Assembly: GCA_964556425.1 (NCBI GenBank)
Contig: CAZKWC010000039.1
Span: 1 to 27,437, forward strand
Length of the DNA stretch: 27,437 bases
DNA from: JALQUL01 sp964556425
Lineage (GTDB): Bacteria > Pseudomonadota > Gammaproteobacteria > Burkholderiales > Burkholderiaceae_C
Direction: 5' to 3'
Part shown: piece after piece, positions 1 through 8,596 of the stretch
Position numbering within the stretch: the stretch's first letter is position 1
How the letters are laid out: each line of letters begins with the position of its first letter
Translations under genes and position numbers: made by a program
Notes under the pieces: model-generated
Databases searched by the model: none
The model's input: the letters and a program-made list of their open reading frames with translations, nothing else
Told to the model about the DNA's origin: nothing

Positions 1-2
1 GT

Positions 3-143
3 GCAGAGTTAGGCTTTAATGTGGTCAAAAATGTTTGGTTAGGTGCAAGCTACACGGTAGGTAAATATTCAGACGTGGACTTGTACAGTGCCAATGCATC
101 TTGGTCGGGTTGGCATTTGCGTTTTAATATGAAGTTTGAATAA
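3..143 (+). CDS. C-terminal fragment of an outer-membrane beta-barrel-like protein
   Basis: An open frame enters from the left edge and stops at TAA 141-143, giving 46 residues. It alternates polar and hydrophobic or aromatic residues in the manner of beta-barrel strands (for example NVWLGASYTVGKYSD and GWHLRFNMKFE). The tail, with Phe next to last, resembles the C-terminal strand signal of outer-membrane proteins. From memory, similar tails close very large DUF11/SdrD-type surface proteins in Burkholderiales, but the fragment is too short to name the family. It is the end of a gene that starts outside the window, and no clear terminator hairpin follows it. The outer-membrane assignment is inference. 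Confidence 0.55.
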   Translation, partial: AELGFNVVKNVWLGASYTVGKYSDVDLYSANASWSGWHLRFNMKFE

Positions 144-461
144 GCCTAGGATTTAATTTTTAAAAACAAGGTTGCTTCTCTTAAAAAGTAGGCTCATTTT
201 AAAACTCAAAAAATTTTGCTTTTGCACTTTTAGCACAAAAAAGAAAGTCTTCCATTTTAAAATTAGCTTGCGTTTTTTCTCAAAAATTATTTTTTGAAAA
301 CAAATAAAACCGTTTTTGTATTTGGCATTTTTTTTATTAGCTAAAAGTCACACCGCCAAAGGTCTAAAAATTGGCCTTATTGAACTTTCAATTTCAGTTT
401 AAAATAAGTTCCAATTATTAGTTACCCTTCATTTTTTAATCAACAGATTGCTACAACTGTT
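144..461. other. AT-rich intergenic region
   Basis: This 318-bp stretch between the barrel-protein tail and the amidotransferase gene is very AT-rich, with long A and T runs. No convincing ORF or strong rho-independent terminator is visible. It presumably carries the promoter of the gene starting at 462, but I could not pick a -35/-10 pair with correct spacing. There is also no clear Shine-Dalgarno sequence before that start. Confidence 0.5.
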
Positions 462-1241
462 ATGACATCACATCTCAAAATTGGTATTAGTGCTTGTTTT
501 ATGTATCCCGACCCTAATCGTGTCGCTTTTAATAAAAAAACATTGCAATATGTCGAGCAATCTGTACCACATTGGGTGATGTCTGGTGGGGCCTTGCCCG
601 TCATGATTATTAATCCAAGCGGTGACACTTTCCGTGGCCCTATTACCATTGATGATTACGCACAATGGCTAGACGGATTGGTCTTGCATGGTGGTGCTGA
701 TGTTTGGCCCGGTAGCTACCAAGAAACTCCATTAAAAGAGGCTTGGAATGGTGATAAACACCGTGACGAATATGAAATTGCTTTAGTAAAAGCATTTGTG
801 GCACAAGGCAAACCTGTATTTGGAATTTGCCGTGGTATGCAGCTTATTAACGTGGCTTTTGGTGGTACTTTATATCAAGATATTCCTAGCATGCTCAATA
901 CCGATCAAGAGCACCGCCACAGTGACCGCTATGATCAAAATTTTCATCAGCTCGAAATTGTCGAAGGTTCACGTTTAGACCAGTTATTAGCGGGTCATCC
1001 TAAAGAAAAAATCAATAGTGTGCATCATCAGGCGGTTAAAGACTTAGCGCCTAATTTCACCATTGAAGCTCGCTGCCCCAACGATAAAATTGTAGAAGCC
1101 ATTAGGCACACTGGAGACGCTTGGGTGGCAGGTGTGCAATGGCACCCAGAATTTCACAAGTCAGAATATGGCACTTTAAATGATGAACCCTTGTTAAAAG
1201 ATTTTTTAGCAGCAACGGAAAAACGTAAAAGCGCATCATAA
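462..1241 (+). CDS. puuD: Gamma-glutamyl-gamma-aminobutyrate hydrolase family protein (PuuD-like, peptidase C26)
   Basis: This 259-residue protein is a class I glutamine amidotransferase-like hydrolase. The nucleophile elbow GICRG puts the catalytic Cys at residue 123, and QWHPE near 226-230 supplies His228 and Glu230, completing the triad. LHGGADVWP near 75-83 matches the oxyanion region of the C26 family. Known members cleave gamma-glutamyl-GABA to glutamate and GABA in the cytoplasm, as in the Puu putrescine pathway. The length is normal for the family (about 250). The PuuA-like synthetase at 2665 supports a role in gamma-glutamyl-polyamine catabolism, although cysK lies between them on the other strand. 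The family is clear. The exact substrate is inferred, and other gamma-glutamyl amides are possible. Confidence 0.85.
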   Translation: MTSHLKIGISACFMYPDPNRVAFNKKTLQYVEQSVPHWVMSGGALPVMIINPSGDTFRGPITIDDYAQWLDGLVLHGGADVWPGSYQETPLKEAWNGDKHRDEYEIALVKAFVAQGKPVFGICRGMQLINVAFGGTLYQDIPSMLNTDQEHRHSDRYDQNFHQLEIVEGSRLDQLLAGHPKEKINSVHHQAVKDLAPNFTIEARCPNDKIVEAIRHTGDAWVAGVQWHPEFHKSEYGTLNDEPLLKDFLAATEKRKSAS

Positions 1242-1250
1242 TTTACTAAT

Positions 1251-1280
1251 AAAAAAGCCACTTTTTTAAGTGGCTTTTTT
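1251..1280. terminator. Bidirectional rho-independent terminator
   Basis: This is a perfect 13-bp inverted repeat, AAAAAAGCCACTT and its complement, around a TTTT loop. The arms end in A6 and T6, so it can terminate transcription in both directions. It sits between the converging amidotransferase (+) and cysK (-) genes. Confidence 0.9.
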
Positions 1281-1337
1281 TATGCTTTAAACAATATATT
1301 CAATCAAAATATACACGTACCAAAAAATTGACATCAA

Positions 1338-2255
1338 TTAAACTGGTAAGAATCCATCTACCGATAAATAACGCTCACCAGTATCGTAATTAAAACCTAA
1401 CACCTTGGCATTAGCTGGTAGGTCGGGTAGTTTTTGGGCAATCGCAGCTAAGGTAGCACCCGAAGAAATACCCACTAAAATTCCCTCTTGCTTGGCTGAA
1501 CGACGACCATATTCACGAGCCATTTCAGCATCGACTTGAATGACCCCATCTAATAAACTGGTATCTAAGTTTTTAGGAATAAAGCCCGCTCCAATACCTT
1601 GAATAGGATGAGGTGCAGGAGTGCCACCTGAAATAACTGGAGAAGCAGCCGGCTCTACTGCAAACACTTTTAATTGAGGCCATGCTGCCTTTAAAACCTT
1701 TGCAACACCTGTTAAATGACCACCTGTACCAACACCCGTAATAATGGCGTCTAAACCCTCTGGAAAGGCTTTTAAAATTTCTTGAGCGGTGTTTTTAACA
1801 TGCACTGCAATATTGGCAGGGTTTTCAAACTGCTGGGGAATCCAAGCGCCTGGGGTTTGCTCGGCTAATTCTTGCGCTCTAGCAATGGCGCCTTTCATGC
1901 CTTTTTCACGCGGAGTTAAATCAAATTGTGCGCCGTAGGCCAACATTAAACGCCTACGCTCGATGGACATGGAGTCTGGCATAACTAAAATGAGTTGATA
2001 ACCTTTTACTGCGGCTACCATAGCCAAACCAATACCTGTATTGCCAGAGGTGGGCTCAATAATAATGCCACCTGGTTTTAAAGCACCAGAGGCTTCAGCA
2101 TCTTCAACCATAGACAAGGCAATTCGGTCTTTAATAGAACCACCAGGATTGGCACGTTCTAGTTTGATCCAAACATTGGCTTGATCGCCAAACAAGCGAT
2201 TGATGCGTACGTGAGGAGTATTACCAATGGTGTCAAGTATGGAAGCAAATTGCAT
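1338..2255 (-). CDS. cysK: Cysteine synthase (O-acetylserine sulfhydrylase)
   Basis: A 305-residue fold-type II PLP enzyme that makes L-cysteine from O-acetylserine and sulfide in the cytoplasm. The motif NPGGSIKDR puts the Schiff-base lysine at residue 42. EPTSGNTG (67-74) is the substrate-binding loop, GVGTGGHLTG is the PLP-phosphate loop, and GISSGA lies near the C-terminus. The length matches CysK/CysM (about 300-310). The start codon ATG at 2253-2255 gives the usual N-terminus (SILDTIGNTP). It stands alone on the minus strand, divergent from the glutamine synthetase homologue and convergent with the amidotransferase. CysK versus CysM cannot be settled by eye, and the NPGGSIKDR form fits CysK-type enzymes of many bacteria. 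Confidence 0.9.
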   Translation of the reverse strand: MQFASILDTIGNTPHVRINRLFGDQANVWIKLERANPGGSIKDRIALSMVEDAEASGALKPGGIIIEPTSGNTGIGLAMVAAVKGYQLILVMPDSMSIERRRLMLAYGAQFDLTPREKGMKGAIARAQELAEQTPGAWIPQQFENPANIAVHVKNTAQEILKAFPEGLDAIITGVGTGGHLTGVAKVLKAAWPQLKVFAVEPAASPVISGGTPAPHPIQGIGAGFIPKNLDTSLLDGVIQVDAEMAREYGRRSAKQEGILVGISSGATLAAIAQKLPDLPANAKVLGFNYDTGERYLSVDGFLPV

Positions 2256-2664
2256 AATGATCTTTGAATAAAATGTGAATAAAATTGAGTTGCTGAAAAT
2301 AAAATGAAAAGTGCAGCAAGTAATAACTATTTTGCACCAAAATTAATGGCTTGACATCAATTAAATAGTACTTAACTAATAGCCAAAAGTGATTAAAGAA
2401 AAAAACCACTATTCAACTCAATACTTGCCAATTGAATAAAAACTGCTATGAGTAAGCCCCAAAATACATCTTCACAAGTATTCTTATGAGGAAAATAAGT
2501 CAATTATTCACCAATCAATGACCTTATAAAAAGCTAGGCTAACCATTAAGCAGCATCTTGCCAAGCTGATTGGTACTCATTAAAACGATTGAAAATGGCC
2601 CCCTAAACTGAGCTTTTCACCATTATGATGGCAAAGTATCTCAAGATTATAAAAAGTTAAATTT
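2256..2664. other. Divergent intergenic region between cysK and the PuuA-like gene
   Basis: This 409-bp AT-rich region has no convincing ORF and must hold the promoters of both divergent genes. A TTGACA at 2351-2356 is followed 18 bases later by ACTAAT, a weak sigma-70-like pair pointing rightwards but about 285 bp from the start at 2665. The 15-mer TTGACATCAATTAAA at 2351-2365 recurs exactly at 1328-1342, on the other side of cysK. No riboswitch or terminator was recognised. Confidence 0.4.
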
Positions 2665-4017
2665 ATGAATAACAGCCCTCAATCATTTACCCACCTTGCC
2701 GAATTTTTTGCACAGAACAACATCACTGATATTGAATGCTTATTCCCTGATGTATCGGGCTACCCTAGGGGCAAACTCATGCCTGCGGCCTCTTTTGCAA
2801 AAGCCGCAGAACTCAGAATTTGCCAAGCCATACCTATGCAAGCGGTAACTGGCGAATATTCTTACAATCCCATTTTTCCCGACTCCGACCCCGATGTCCG
2901 ATTAGTGCCCGACCTCAACACTCTAAGACTTAGCCCATGGAGTCAATATCCCCGAGCCGTAGCGATTCACGACTGTATTGAAATGGACGGTACAGACTGT
3001 GTTTTTGCCCCCCGTAGCCTATTAAAAAGTATTTTAAAACAATACGACAATATGGGCTTAAGCCCTGTGGTAGCGCCTGAAATTGAATTTTATTTGGTCA
3101 GCCCTAATGCCGACCCCAACCAAGCTTTAACGGCTCCCACACAAAAAGCAGGCCGACCAGAAGTCGGGCAAAGTGCCTTTAGTATGAATGCACTGAACGA
3201 ACTTGAACATTTTTGGCATGACTTAAAACAGGCTTTGCAAACCCTACAAATTAATGCAGACACTTGGATTCATGAAGTGGGAACCAGCCAATTTGAAATT
3301 AATTTAATGCATGGTAATGCACTTGATGTCGCCGACCAAGCCTTTTATTTTAAATATGCGGCTAAGGAAATTGCCTTAAAACATAAAATGCAAGCTGTAT
3401 TTATGGCTAAACCTATTAGTGGCCAAGCGGGTAGCTCTATGCATTTACATCAAAGCATTGTTAATACCAGCACTGGCGCTAATATTTTTACCCAGGCCGA
3501 TGGAGCTGAAGCAGCCGAGCTTGGTTTTTATATTAGTGGCCTACAGCGTTACACCCCCGACCTCATGCTAATTTACGCACCTAATGTGAACTCTTACAGG
3601 CGTTATGTGGAAGGTAGCCAAGCCCCTATTAATATGCAATGGGGATATGAAAACCGCACCACTGGAATTCGAATTCCACATAGTAGCCCAGTCGCTAGGC
3701 GTGTTGAAAACCGCTTGGCAGGAGCAGATGCCAACCCCTATTTAGCTATTGCAGCTTCTTTGGCCGCTGGTCTTGCCGGCCTTCAAGAAAAAATTCCAGC
3801 GACACAATCAGTCGGCACTAATGGTTATAACGAAAAACGTAGCCTAGCTAAAAGTCAAGTGGAAGCCATGGAGACCATGAAAAACAGCGATCATGCCAAA
3901 CGTTTATTAGGCGATAGTTTTGTGCAGGGTTATTGCGCTGTTAAAGAGTTGGAATATGATCATTTTCAAAACGAAGTGTCTGCTTGGGAAAGGCGAATTT
4001 TATTAGCTCAAGTTTGA
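2665..4017 (+). CDS. puuA: Glutamine synthetase family protein, probably gamma-glutamylpolyamine synthetase (PuuA-like)
   Basis: A 450-residue protein with the full glutamine synthetase layout. The N-terminal beta-grasp domain has FPDVSGYPRGK (27-37). The catalytic domain has EIEF (139-142), HEVGTSQFEIN (203-213), the ATP-binding loop KPISGQAGSSMHLH (249-262), NSYRR (309-313) and ENR (329-331). It is shorter than GlnA-I-beta and I see no adenylylation-site motif, as is usual for the PuuA group. Known relatives ligate glutamate to putrescine or other amines using ATP in the cytoplasm. The PuuD-like hydrolase 1.4 kb upstream supports this role. The polyamine substrate is inferred, and ethanolamine- or amino-acid-specific relatives exist. 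An early stop-to-terminator distance suggests monocistronic transcription. Confidence 0.85.
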   Translation: MNNSPQSFTHLAEFFAQNNITDIECLFPDVSGYPRGKLMPAASFAKAAELRICQAIPMQAVTGEYSYNPIFPDSDPDVRLVPDLNTLRLSPWSQYPRAVAIHDCIEMDGTDCVFAPRSLLKSILKQYDNMGLSPVVAPEIEFYLVSPNADPNQALTAPTQKAGRPEVGQSAFSMNALNELEHFWHDLKQALQTLQINADTWIHEVGTSQFEINLMHGNALDVADQAFYFKYAAKEIALKHKMQAVFMAKPISGQAGSSMHLHQSIVNTSTGANIFTQADGAEAAELGFYISGLQRYTPDLMLIYAPNVNSYRRYVEGSQAPINMQWGYENRTTGIRIPHSSPVARRVENRLAGADANPYLAIAASLAAGLAGLQEKIPATQSVGTNGYNEKRSLAKSQVEAMETMKNSDHAKRLLGDSFVQGYCAVKELEYDHFQNEVSAWERRILLAQV

Positions 4018-4038
4018 AAATTTATATTTATTTTTAAT

Positions 4039-4087
4039 AAAAATGGTGCTTGGTGTCATTTGTATCGTAACACTACGCACCATTTTT
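4039..4087. terminator. Bidirectional terminator between convergent genes
   Basis: The 11-base arms AAAAATGGTGC (4039-4049) and GCACCATTTTT (4077-4087) are perfectly complementary, with a second short GTGT/ACAC pairing inside the loop. T runs flank both sides. The element serves the PuuA-like gene (+) and the MacB-like gene (-). Confidence 0.8.
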
Positions 4088-4095
4088 AAAACCCT

Positions 4096-5328
4096 TTATT
4101 CATAACGCAAGGCTTGTATGGGCAATAATTGCGAAGCTCTGCGAGCAGGATAAAAACCAAAAAACACCCCTACCAAGCCAGAAAAACCAGTAGCTAATAA
4201 AACCGAAGTTAAACTTAAACTAGCCTGCCAACCGGTAAAATAGGCCACCAAATAAGTAGCTACTGCGCCCAATAAAACACCAATTAATCCGCCTAACACA
4301 CTTAGGGTTAAGGCCTCGATTAAAAACTGCGCCAATATATCCTTTGCTCTTGCCCCCACCGCCATTCTCAGTCCAATTTCTCGGGTGCGCTCGGTCACGC
4401 TCACCAACATAATATTCATAATTCCAATGCCACCAATAATTAAACTAATACCAGCTACAGCCGCTAACAGCATGGTCATAACTTGACTCGATTCCTCTTG
4501 GGCTTGTAAAATTTCGGTGAGGTTTCTAACGGTAAAAGGCTCATCCGCGCCAGGCTGAACTTTTAGTCTTTGACGTAATAGTTCTTTAATGTTTTGCTCG
4601 GCTGCTTTCATATCTTCGCCCTCTCTTACCTTTACGCTAATCGAGGAGACTCGTTTGAGTTTGCCAGCACTTGCGCCAGCCAAACGATTTCGATAAGACG
4701 ACAGGGGTACTAAAACCACATCATCTTGATCTTGCCCCATGGAATTTTGCCCTTTTTTAGACAAAACACCAATTACTGTCATGGGTACTTTTTTAATCCG
4801 AATGACTTGCTCAAGCGGGTCTTCATCACCAAATAATTGACTAGCAACTGTTTGACCAATAATGACTACTTTACCTGCGCCTTGCATTTCGGCAGCATCA
4901 AAACCTCTACCCTCTAACAAAGGCCAATCACGAGCTTCCATGTAATCATTGGTAGCGCCCATAATGGTAGAGCTCCAGTTTTGGTTACCCACTACTAATT
5001 GGCCACTGCTTCTTAAGGTGGGTGCAGCTACCTGTACTTCAACAATTTCAGTGGCAATAGCGACTGCATCTTCTTCACTTAAATTTTGCCCAGATTGTGC
5101 ACCCAATCTTGCCCCGCCAGAAGTAATTGAGCCAGGAAAAACCAACATAATATTAGAGCCTAAACCCTTTATTTGCTCTTGTACTCTAGCGGTGGCGCCC
5201 TCTCCTAAGGCAATCATAGTAATTACAGCAGCCACACCAATAATAATGCCCAGCATAGTTAAAAAACTTCTAAGTGTATTAGATGCTAAAGCTCTTAAAG
5301 CACTTTTGAAAGCAGCTATTCCATTCAT
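4096..5328 (-). CDS. ABC transporter permease, MacB/FtsX family
   Basis: A 410-residue inner-membrane protein with the MacB/YknZ topology. One transmembrane helix lies near 22-43, followed by a large periplasmic MacB-type core (about 45-285). Three C-terminal helices lie near 286-308, 340-363 and 375-393. The hallmark VTERTREIGLRMAVGAR (311-327) begins just after the second helix. The start codon overlaps the stop of the ATPase gene by 4 nt (ATGA), with AAGGAG 7 bases upstream, so the two are translationally coupled. With the ATPase and the adaptor it forms a split MacAB-like or YknXYZ-like exporter. Known relatives export macrolides, peptides or toxins, but the substrate here is unknown. No TolC-type gene is in the window. 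Confidence 0.9.
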   Translation of the reverse strand: MNGIAAFKSALRALASNTLRSFLTMLGIIIGVAAVITMIALGEGATARVQEQIKGLGSNIMLVFPGSITSGGARLGAQSGQNLSEEDAVAIATEIVEVQVAAPTLRSSGQLVVGNQNWSSTIMGATNDYMEARDWPLLEGRGFDAAEMQGAGKVVIIGQTVASQLFGDEDPLEQVIRIKKVPMTVIGVLSKKGQNSMGQDQDDVVLVPLSSYRNRLAGASAGKLKRVSSISVKVREGEDMKAAEQNIKELLRQRLKVQPGADEPFTVRNLTEILQAQEESSQVMTMLLAAVAGISLIIGGIGIMNIMLVSVTERTREIGLRMAVGARAKDILAQFLIEALTLSVLGGLIGVLLGAVATYLVAYFTGWQASLSLTSVLLATGFSGLVGVFFGFYPARRASQLLPIQALRYE

Positions 5329-6140
5329 ATCCTATCTCCTTGATTGGCGCCAGCCTGAGGAGTATTTGATGTCTGGCTAGTTGCAGACCTGTAACCGGCT
5401 TGCTGCACATCTTCAATAATTAGGCCATCTTTAAAAACTAATTTGCGCTTGGCCCATTCGGCCACATCGGGCTCATGAGTCACAAGTACCACTGTAATAC
5501 CTTGTTGATTGAGTTGCCACAATAGCAACATAATTTCATGACTAGTTTGTGAATCCAAAGCACCGGTGGGCTCATCAGCAAAAATAAGTGGTGGTTGATT
5601 AACCAAGGCTCTTGCAATCGCTACTCGTTGTTGTTGTCCACCCGACAACTCGGCAGGCGTATGAAAATAACGACTCGCCAAACCTACTTTTTCAAGGGCT
5701 GCCATGCCTTTTTGTTTTCTTTGTTCGGCGTTTACCCCAGCATACACCAAGGGCAACTCCACATTTTCAAGAGCACTGGTACGTGGCAATAAATTAAACT
5801 GCTGAAACACAAAACCAATTTTCCGATTACGCAGCGAAGCCAGTGCGTCAGAGCTCATGGCATGCACCGCCTCACCACTTAATAAATATTGTCCAGAGGT
5901 GGGTTGATCTAGGCAACCCAACATATTCATAAGAGTGGATTTTCCAGAGCCAGACGCCCCCATAATAGCCACAAATTCACCTTGATCAATACACAGAGAT
6001 ACACCTCTTAAAGCATGTACCGTTTGTGCTGTACCTGCTTTGCGTTGTGCATCAGTGCCCATCACATAGGTTTTAACAAGGTTTTGCGTTTCTATTAAAT
6101 GAGGACCAGCAACTGATTGAGCCTTAGCAGGGGTAATCAT
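5325..6140 (-). CDS. ABC transporter ATP-binding protein (MacB/LolD type)
   Basis: A 271-residue nucleotide-binding subunit. Walker A GASGSGKS is at 61-68, the Q-loop FQQ at 112-114, signature LSGGQQQRVAIA at 165-176, Walker B LIFADEPT at 185-192 and the H-loop TH at 221-222. I start it at ATG 6138-6140 because AAGGAG lies about 10 bases upstream and the family N-terminus (LIETQNLVKTYVMG) follows. An open frame extends further upstream but runs into the adaptor gene. It overlaps the permease gene by 4 nt. Known homologues energise mechanotransmission through MacB-type permeases. The C-terminal tail beyond about residue 245 is Ser/Thr/Gln-rich and probably unstructured. Confidence 0.93.
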   Translation of the reverse strand: MITPAKAQSVAGPHLIETQNLVKTYVMGTDAQRKAGTAQTVHALRGVSLCIDQGEFVAIMGASGSGKSTLMNMLGCLDQPTSGQYLLSGEAVHAMSSDALASLRNRKIGFVFQQFNLLPRTSALENVELPLVYAGVNAEQRKQKGMAALEKVGLASRYFHTPAELSGGQQQRVAIARALVNQPPLIFADEPTGALDSQTSHEIMLLLWQLNQQGITVVLVTHEPDVAEWAKRKLVFKDGLIIEDVQQAGYRSATSQTSNTPQAGANQGDRI

Positions 6141-6153
6141 AAAAGCCAGCTCC

Positions 6154-8269
6154 TTAAAACGGCATACGAGGACCAGCAGTACGGCTTCCAGCTGCGCCAG
6201 CCCCTGTCGCATTAGTAGAGCCAGCTTTACCCGATGTGTTATCGGCATTTTTTTGCGCAATACCCACAATCACTAAACTACCTTCTTTGACTAAGGCCGC
6301 TTCTGGACTATTAGGAGGGATGATGAGTTCAGTAAAACTGCCATTGGTAATGCCTAACCTGACATTTAAGGCCTTGATACTACCATCAGCACTCATGATG
6401 TGTATTTTGCCTCTAGTAGCTTGTTTACTAGCTGTTTCAGCCAAAATAACTTGATATTTTGCTTTTTGTTCAGGGCTTAATAAATCAGCAATTTGCGCTC
6501 TCATATCCGCCATAATGCGCTCTCTAGCTTTGGCNNNNNNNNNNNNNNNNNNNNNNNNNNNNNNNNNNNNNNNNNNNNNNNNNNNNNNNNNNNNNNNNNN
6601 NNNNNNNNNNNNNNNNNNNNNNNNNNNNNNNNNNGCTATTAGTAGTGCTTGCTGCACTATTGGGGCTACTTGCCATACTAGCAGTTTTTGAACTCGGATT
6701 GGCCACAGTAGGCGTCTTAACACTGGCTACCGCTTTGCTAGAAGCGTTCGTCGTTGGTGTTAATTGCGGATTGGTCGCTTCGGTATTAGCTGGTAAATTG
6801 ACATTACCTGCGCTGGGGCTTACCACTTGATTTTTTCTATTATTGTCTTGCTGTACGAGCCAAGCTTTATATTTAATTTTTTGTTCCTTTGTTAAAAATT
6901 CCTGAATTGATTTTTGAATTTCAAGCAATATTTTTTCTCGTTCAATCAGGCCTTGTTCAGGAGCAAGTCCACGTAATGCCACCAACTTTGGCCTAGCTTG
7001 TAATAACAACTCATCTAATTGATTTTGCTGACTAATGCTTAACTCTAGCTCTTGAGTGAGTTTATCTTTCATACCCATTAAACCGCCACCTCTGGTATTA
7101 CCTGGTGCTGCATTTTGTGCATAAGCAGAAGACAACCAAAATGAATTCTTATTGTGTTGATGGGGTGATATAAAACCAATTGAACTAGATGCACCCGAAG
7201 CCGCCACTCCCGCCTGCATTGGCTCTATGCCAGCAATTTTGATTCGCAGAGCAGTATTTGGCACTTTTAAAACATTATCTTTAGATTCTGTTATTAGTCT
7301 CACATTGGCCGTCATGCCAGGCAAAAGCTGGCCACTGGCATTGGAAAATGACACAATCGCCGTGTAAGTGACCACATTGGATACATTTTGAGCCGCCTTG
7401 CGGACTTGTTTAACTACACCGTCAAAGGTTTGCCCCGCAAATGCATCAACTGTAAAATTTGCCTTTTGCCCCACTTTTACTTTGCCAATATCGCTTTCAT
7501 CAATGCTGGCTTCGAGTTGCATATCAGATAAATTTTGCGCAATCACGAACAACTCAGGGGACTGCAAACTAGAGGCAACAGTTTGCCCCTTTTCTATAGT
7601 TCTTTTAATAATAATACCGTTAATAGGAGAGCGGATTTTGGTACGTTCTAGGTCAATTTTAGCTTGCGCTACACTCGATTGCCTTTGAGCGACTAAAGCT
7701 TGTGAGGCTTTCGCTTGAGCTTGTACTAAACTAAGTTGAGCCTGTGCAATTTTAAGTGACTCTGTGCTTATAGCCACTACTGATTTAGCTTTATCTGCCT
7801 CGGAGGCGGTAATAAAGCCTTTTTCTACTAGATTAATTTTTCTGCTTGCATCGCGTTTAGCTTCTTCCAGATCTAGTTGTGCTTTTACCACCTGACTTAA
7901 GCTTACATTGACATTAGCTTGTGCGCCCAAGGCTTGAGCCTGTGCAGAGTCTAAATCGGCTTGCACCGAGCGCAGTTTGTATTCAAAGGTTTCTGGATCA
8001 ATTTGTGCGATTAATTGGCCTGCCGTCACTGGACTATTAAAGTCTGCATAAAGTTCTTTGATTTGCCCACTGACCTGTGTACCCACCGATACTTGACTTA
8101 CCGGATTCACACTTCCACTAGCAGAAACACTGGACTGCAAATTGCCTCGCTCCAAGGCCACAGTTTTGTATTGAACACTTGGCGTGCTAGACGATTGCCA
8201 CCACCAATAAGCGGCTCCAGCACAAACGACTGTTAACACACCTAATGTCCATTTAACTGATTTTTTCAT
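6154..8269 (-). CDS. MacA-like periplasmic adaptor (HlyD/RND-MFP family) with inserted LTxxQ helical repeats; interrupted by an assembly gap
   Basis: The gene runs from ATG 8267-8269 through the N run at 6535-6634 to a stop at 6154. The frame shift shown across the Ns comes only from their arbitrary length. Residues 5-24 form a membrane anchor. A lipoyl/barrel-sandwich half (about 60-90), a long Ala/Gln-rich helical hairpin (about 95-210) and beta-barrel segments follow. The chain then diverges from ordinary MacA proteins (about 370-400 residues). A low-complexity linker leads to helices with LSISQ (410-414) and LTKEQKIKY (459-467), then a Ser/Thr/Pro/Ala linker into the gap. After the gap come a second helix set with LSPEQKAKY and the final membrane-proximal beta segment. 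Its stop lies 13 bases before the ATPase start, in one operon. It should bridge the permease and an outer-membrane channel. Confidence 0.85.
6535..6634. other. Assembly gap (100 N) inside the adaptor gene
   Basis: The flanking sequences do not overlap, so real sequence is missing. The left flank ends and the right flank begins exactly on codon boundaries of the same protein (545 codons before, 126 after plus stop). The true missing length should therefore be a multiple of three, and 100 is a placeholder. The gap falls in a Ser/Thr/Pro/Ala-rich linker between two similar helical repeats. Confidence 0.85.
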
Positions 8270-8596
8270 AATTGGCAAAAACCTACAAAACTTTTGAATA
8301 AGGTAAAACCTTGGAGCAAAGCACAAGCTACGCAGACATGGTAACGATTAGAATGAACTATGAGGTGATGTTGAAAAACACAGTCATGATTATGACTATG
8401 TGTGTAAAAACCTACCCAATAGCCCGTTCAGGCATCTATCATAAACGCATTTACGAGCTTAGCCACAGATTGCCTAAGCCTACCACGGCTAAGTAAAGCT
8501 AAGGTAAAAATAACAAAAGCCGAAGTGAAACACTCCGACTTTTTGATGCTTCTAGTTAAAAATGAAACAAAGCCAATAATACAGCTGACAACTTAA
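8270..8596. other. Intergenic region between the adaptor operon and the small secreted protein gene
   Basis: This 327-bp stretch carries the terminator of the upstream minus-strand gene (8515-8544) and presumably the promoter of the adaptor-ATPase-permease operon. A 61-codon plus-strand frame at 8311-8496 has no family resemblance and no good ribosome binding site. I do not call it a gene. Confidence 0.45.
8515..8544 (-). terminator. Rho-independent terminator of the small secreted protein gene
   Basis: Read on the minus strand, AGTCGGAGTG and CACTTCGGCT pair over 10 positions (two G-U wobbles) around a TTT loop. A T-rich tract (TTTTGTTATTTTT) follows. It lies just over 50 bases past the stop at 8597. 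Confidence 0.7.

Noticed and set aside
4949..5380. 143-codon plus-strand open frame
   Set aside because: It lies antisense to the well-supported MacB-like permease and its translation is the usual low-information antisense shadow.
6154..6723. A separate 189-codon gene at the 3' end of the adaptor
   Set aside because: The frame before the Ns is antisense noise in a wrong frame. Both flanks fit one continuous adaptor gene with a gap of a multiple of three.
8311..8496. 61-codon plus-strand frame in the gap upstream of the adaptor
   Set aside because: There is no good ribosome binding site and no family resemblance. It overlaps the expected promoter region of the efflux operon.
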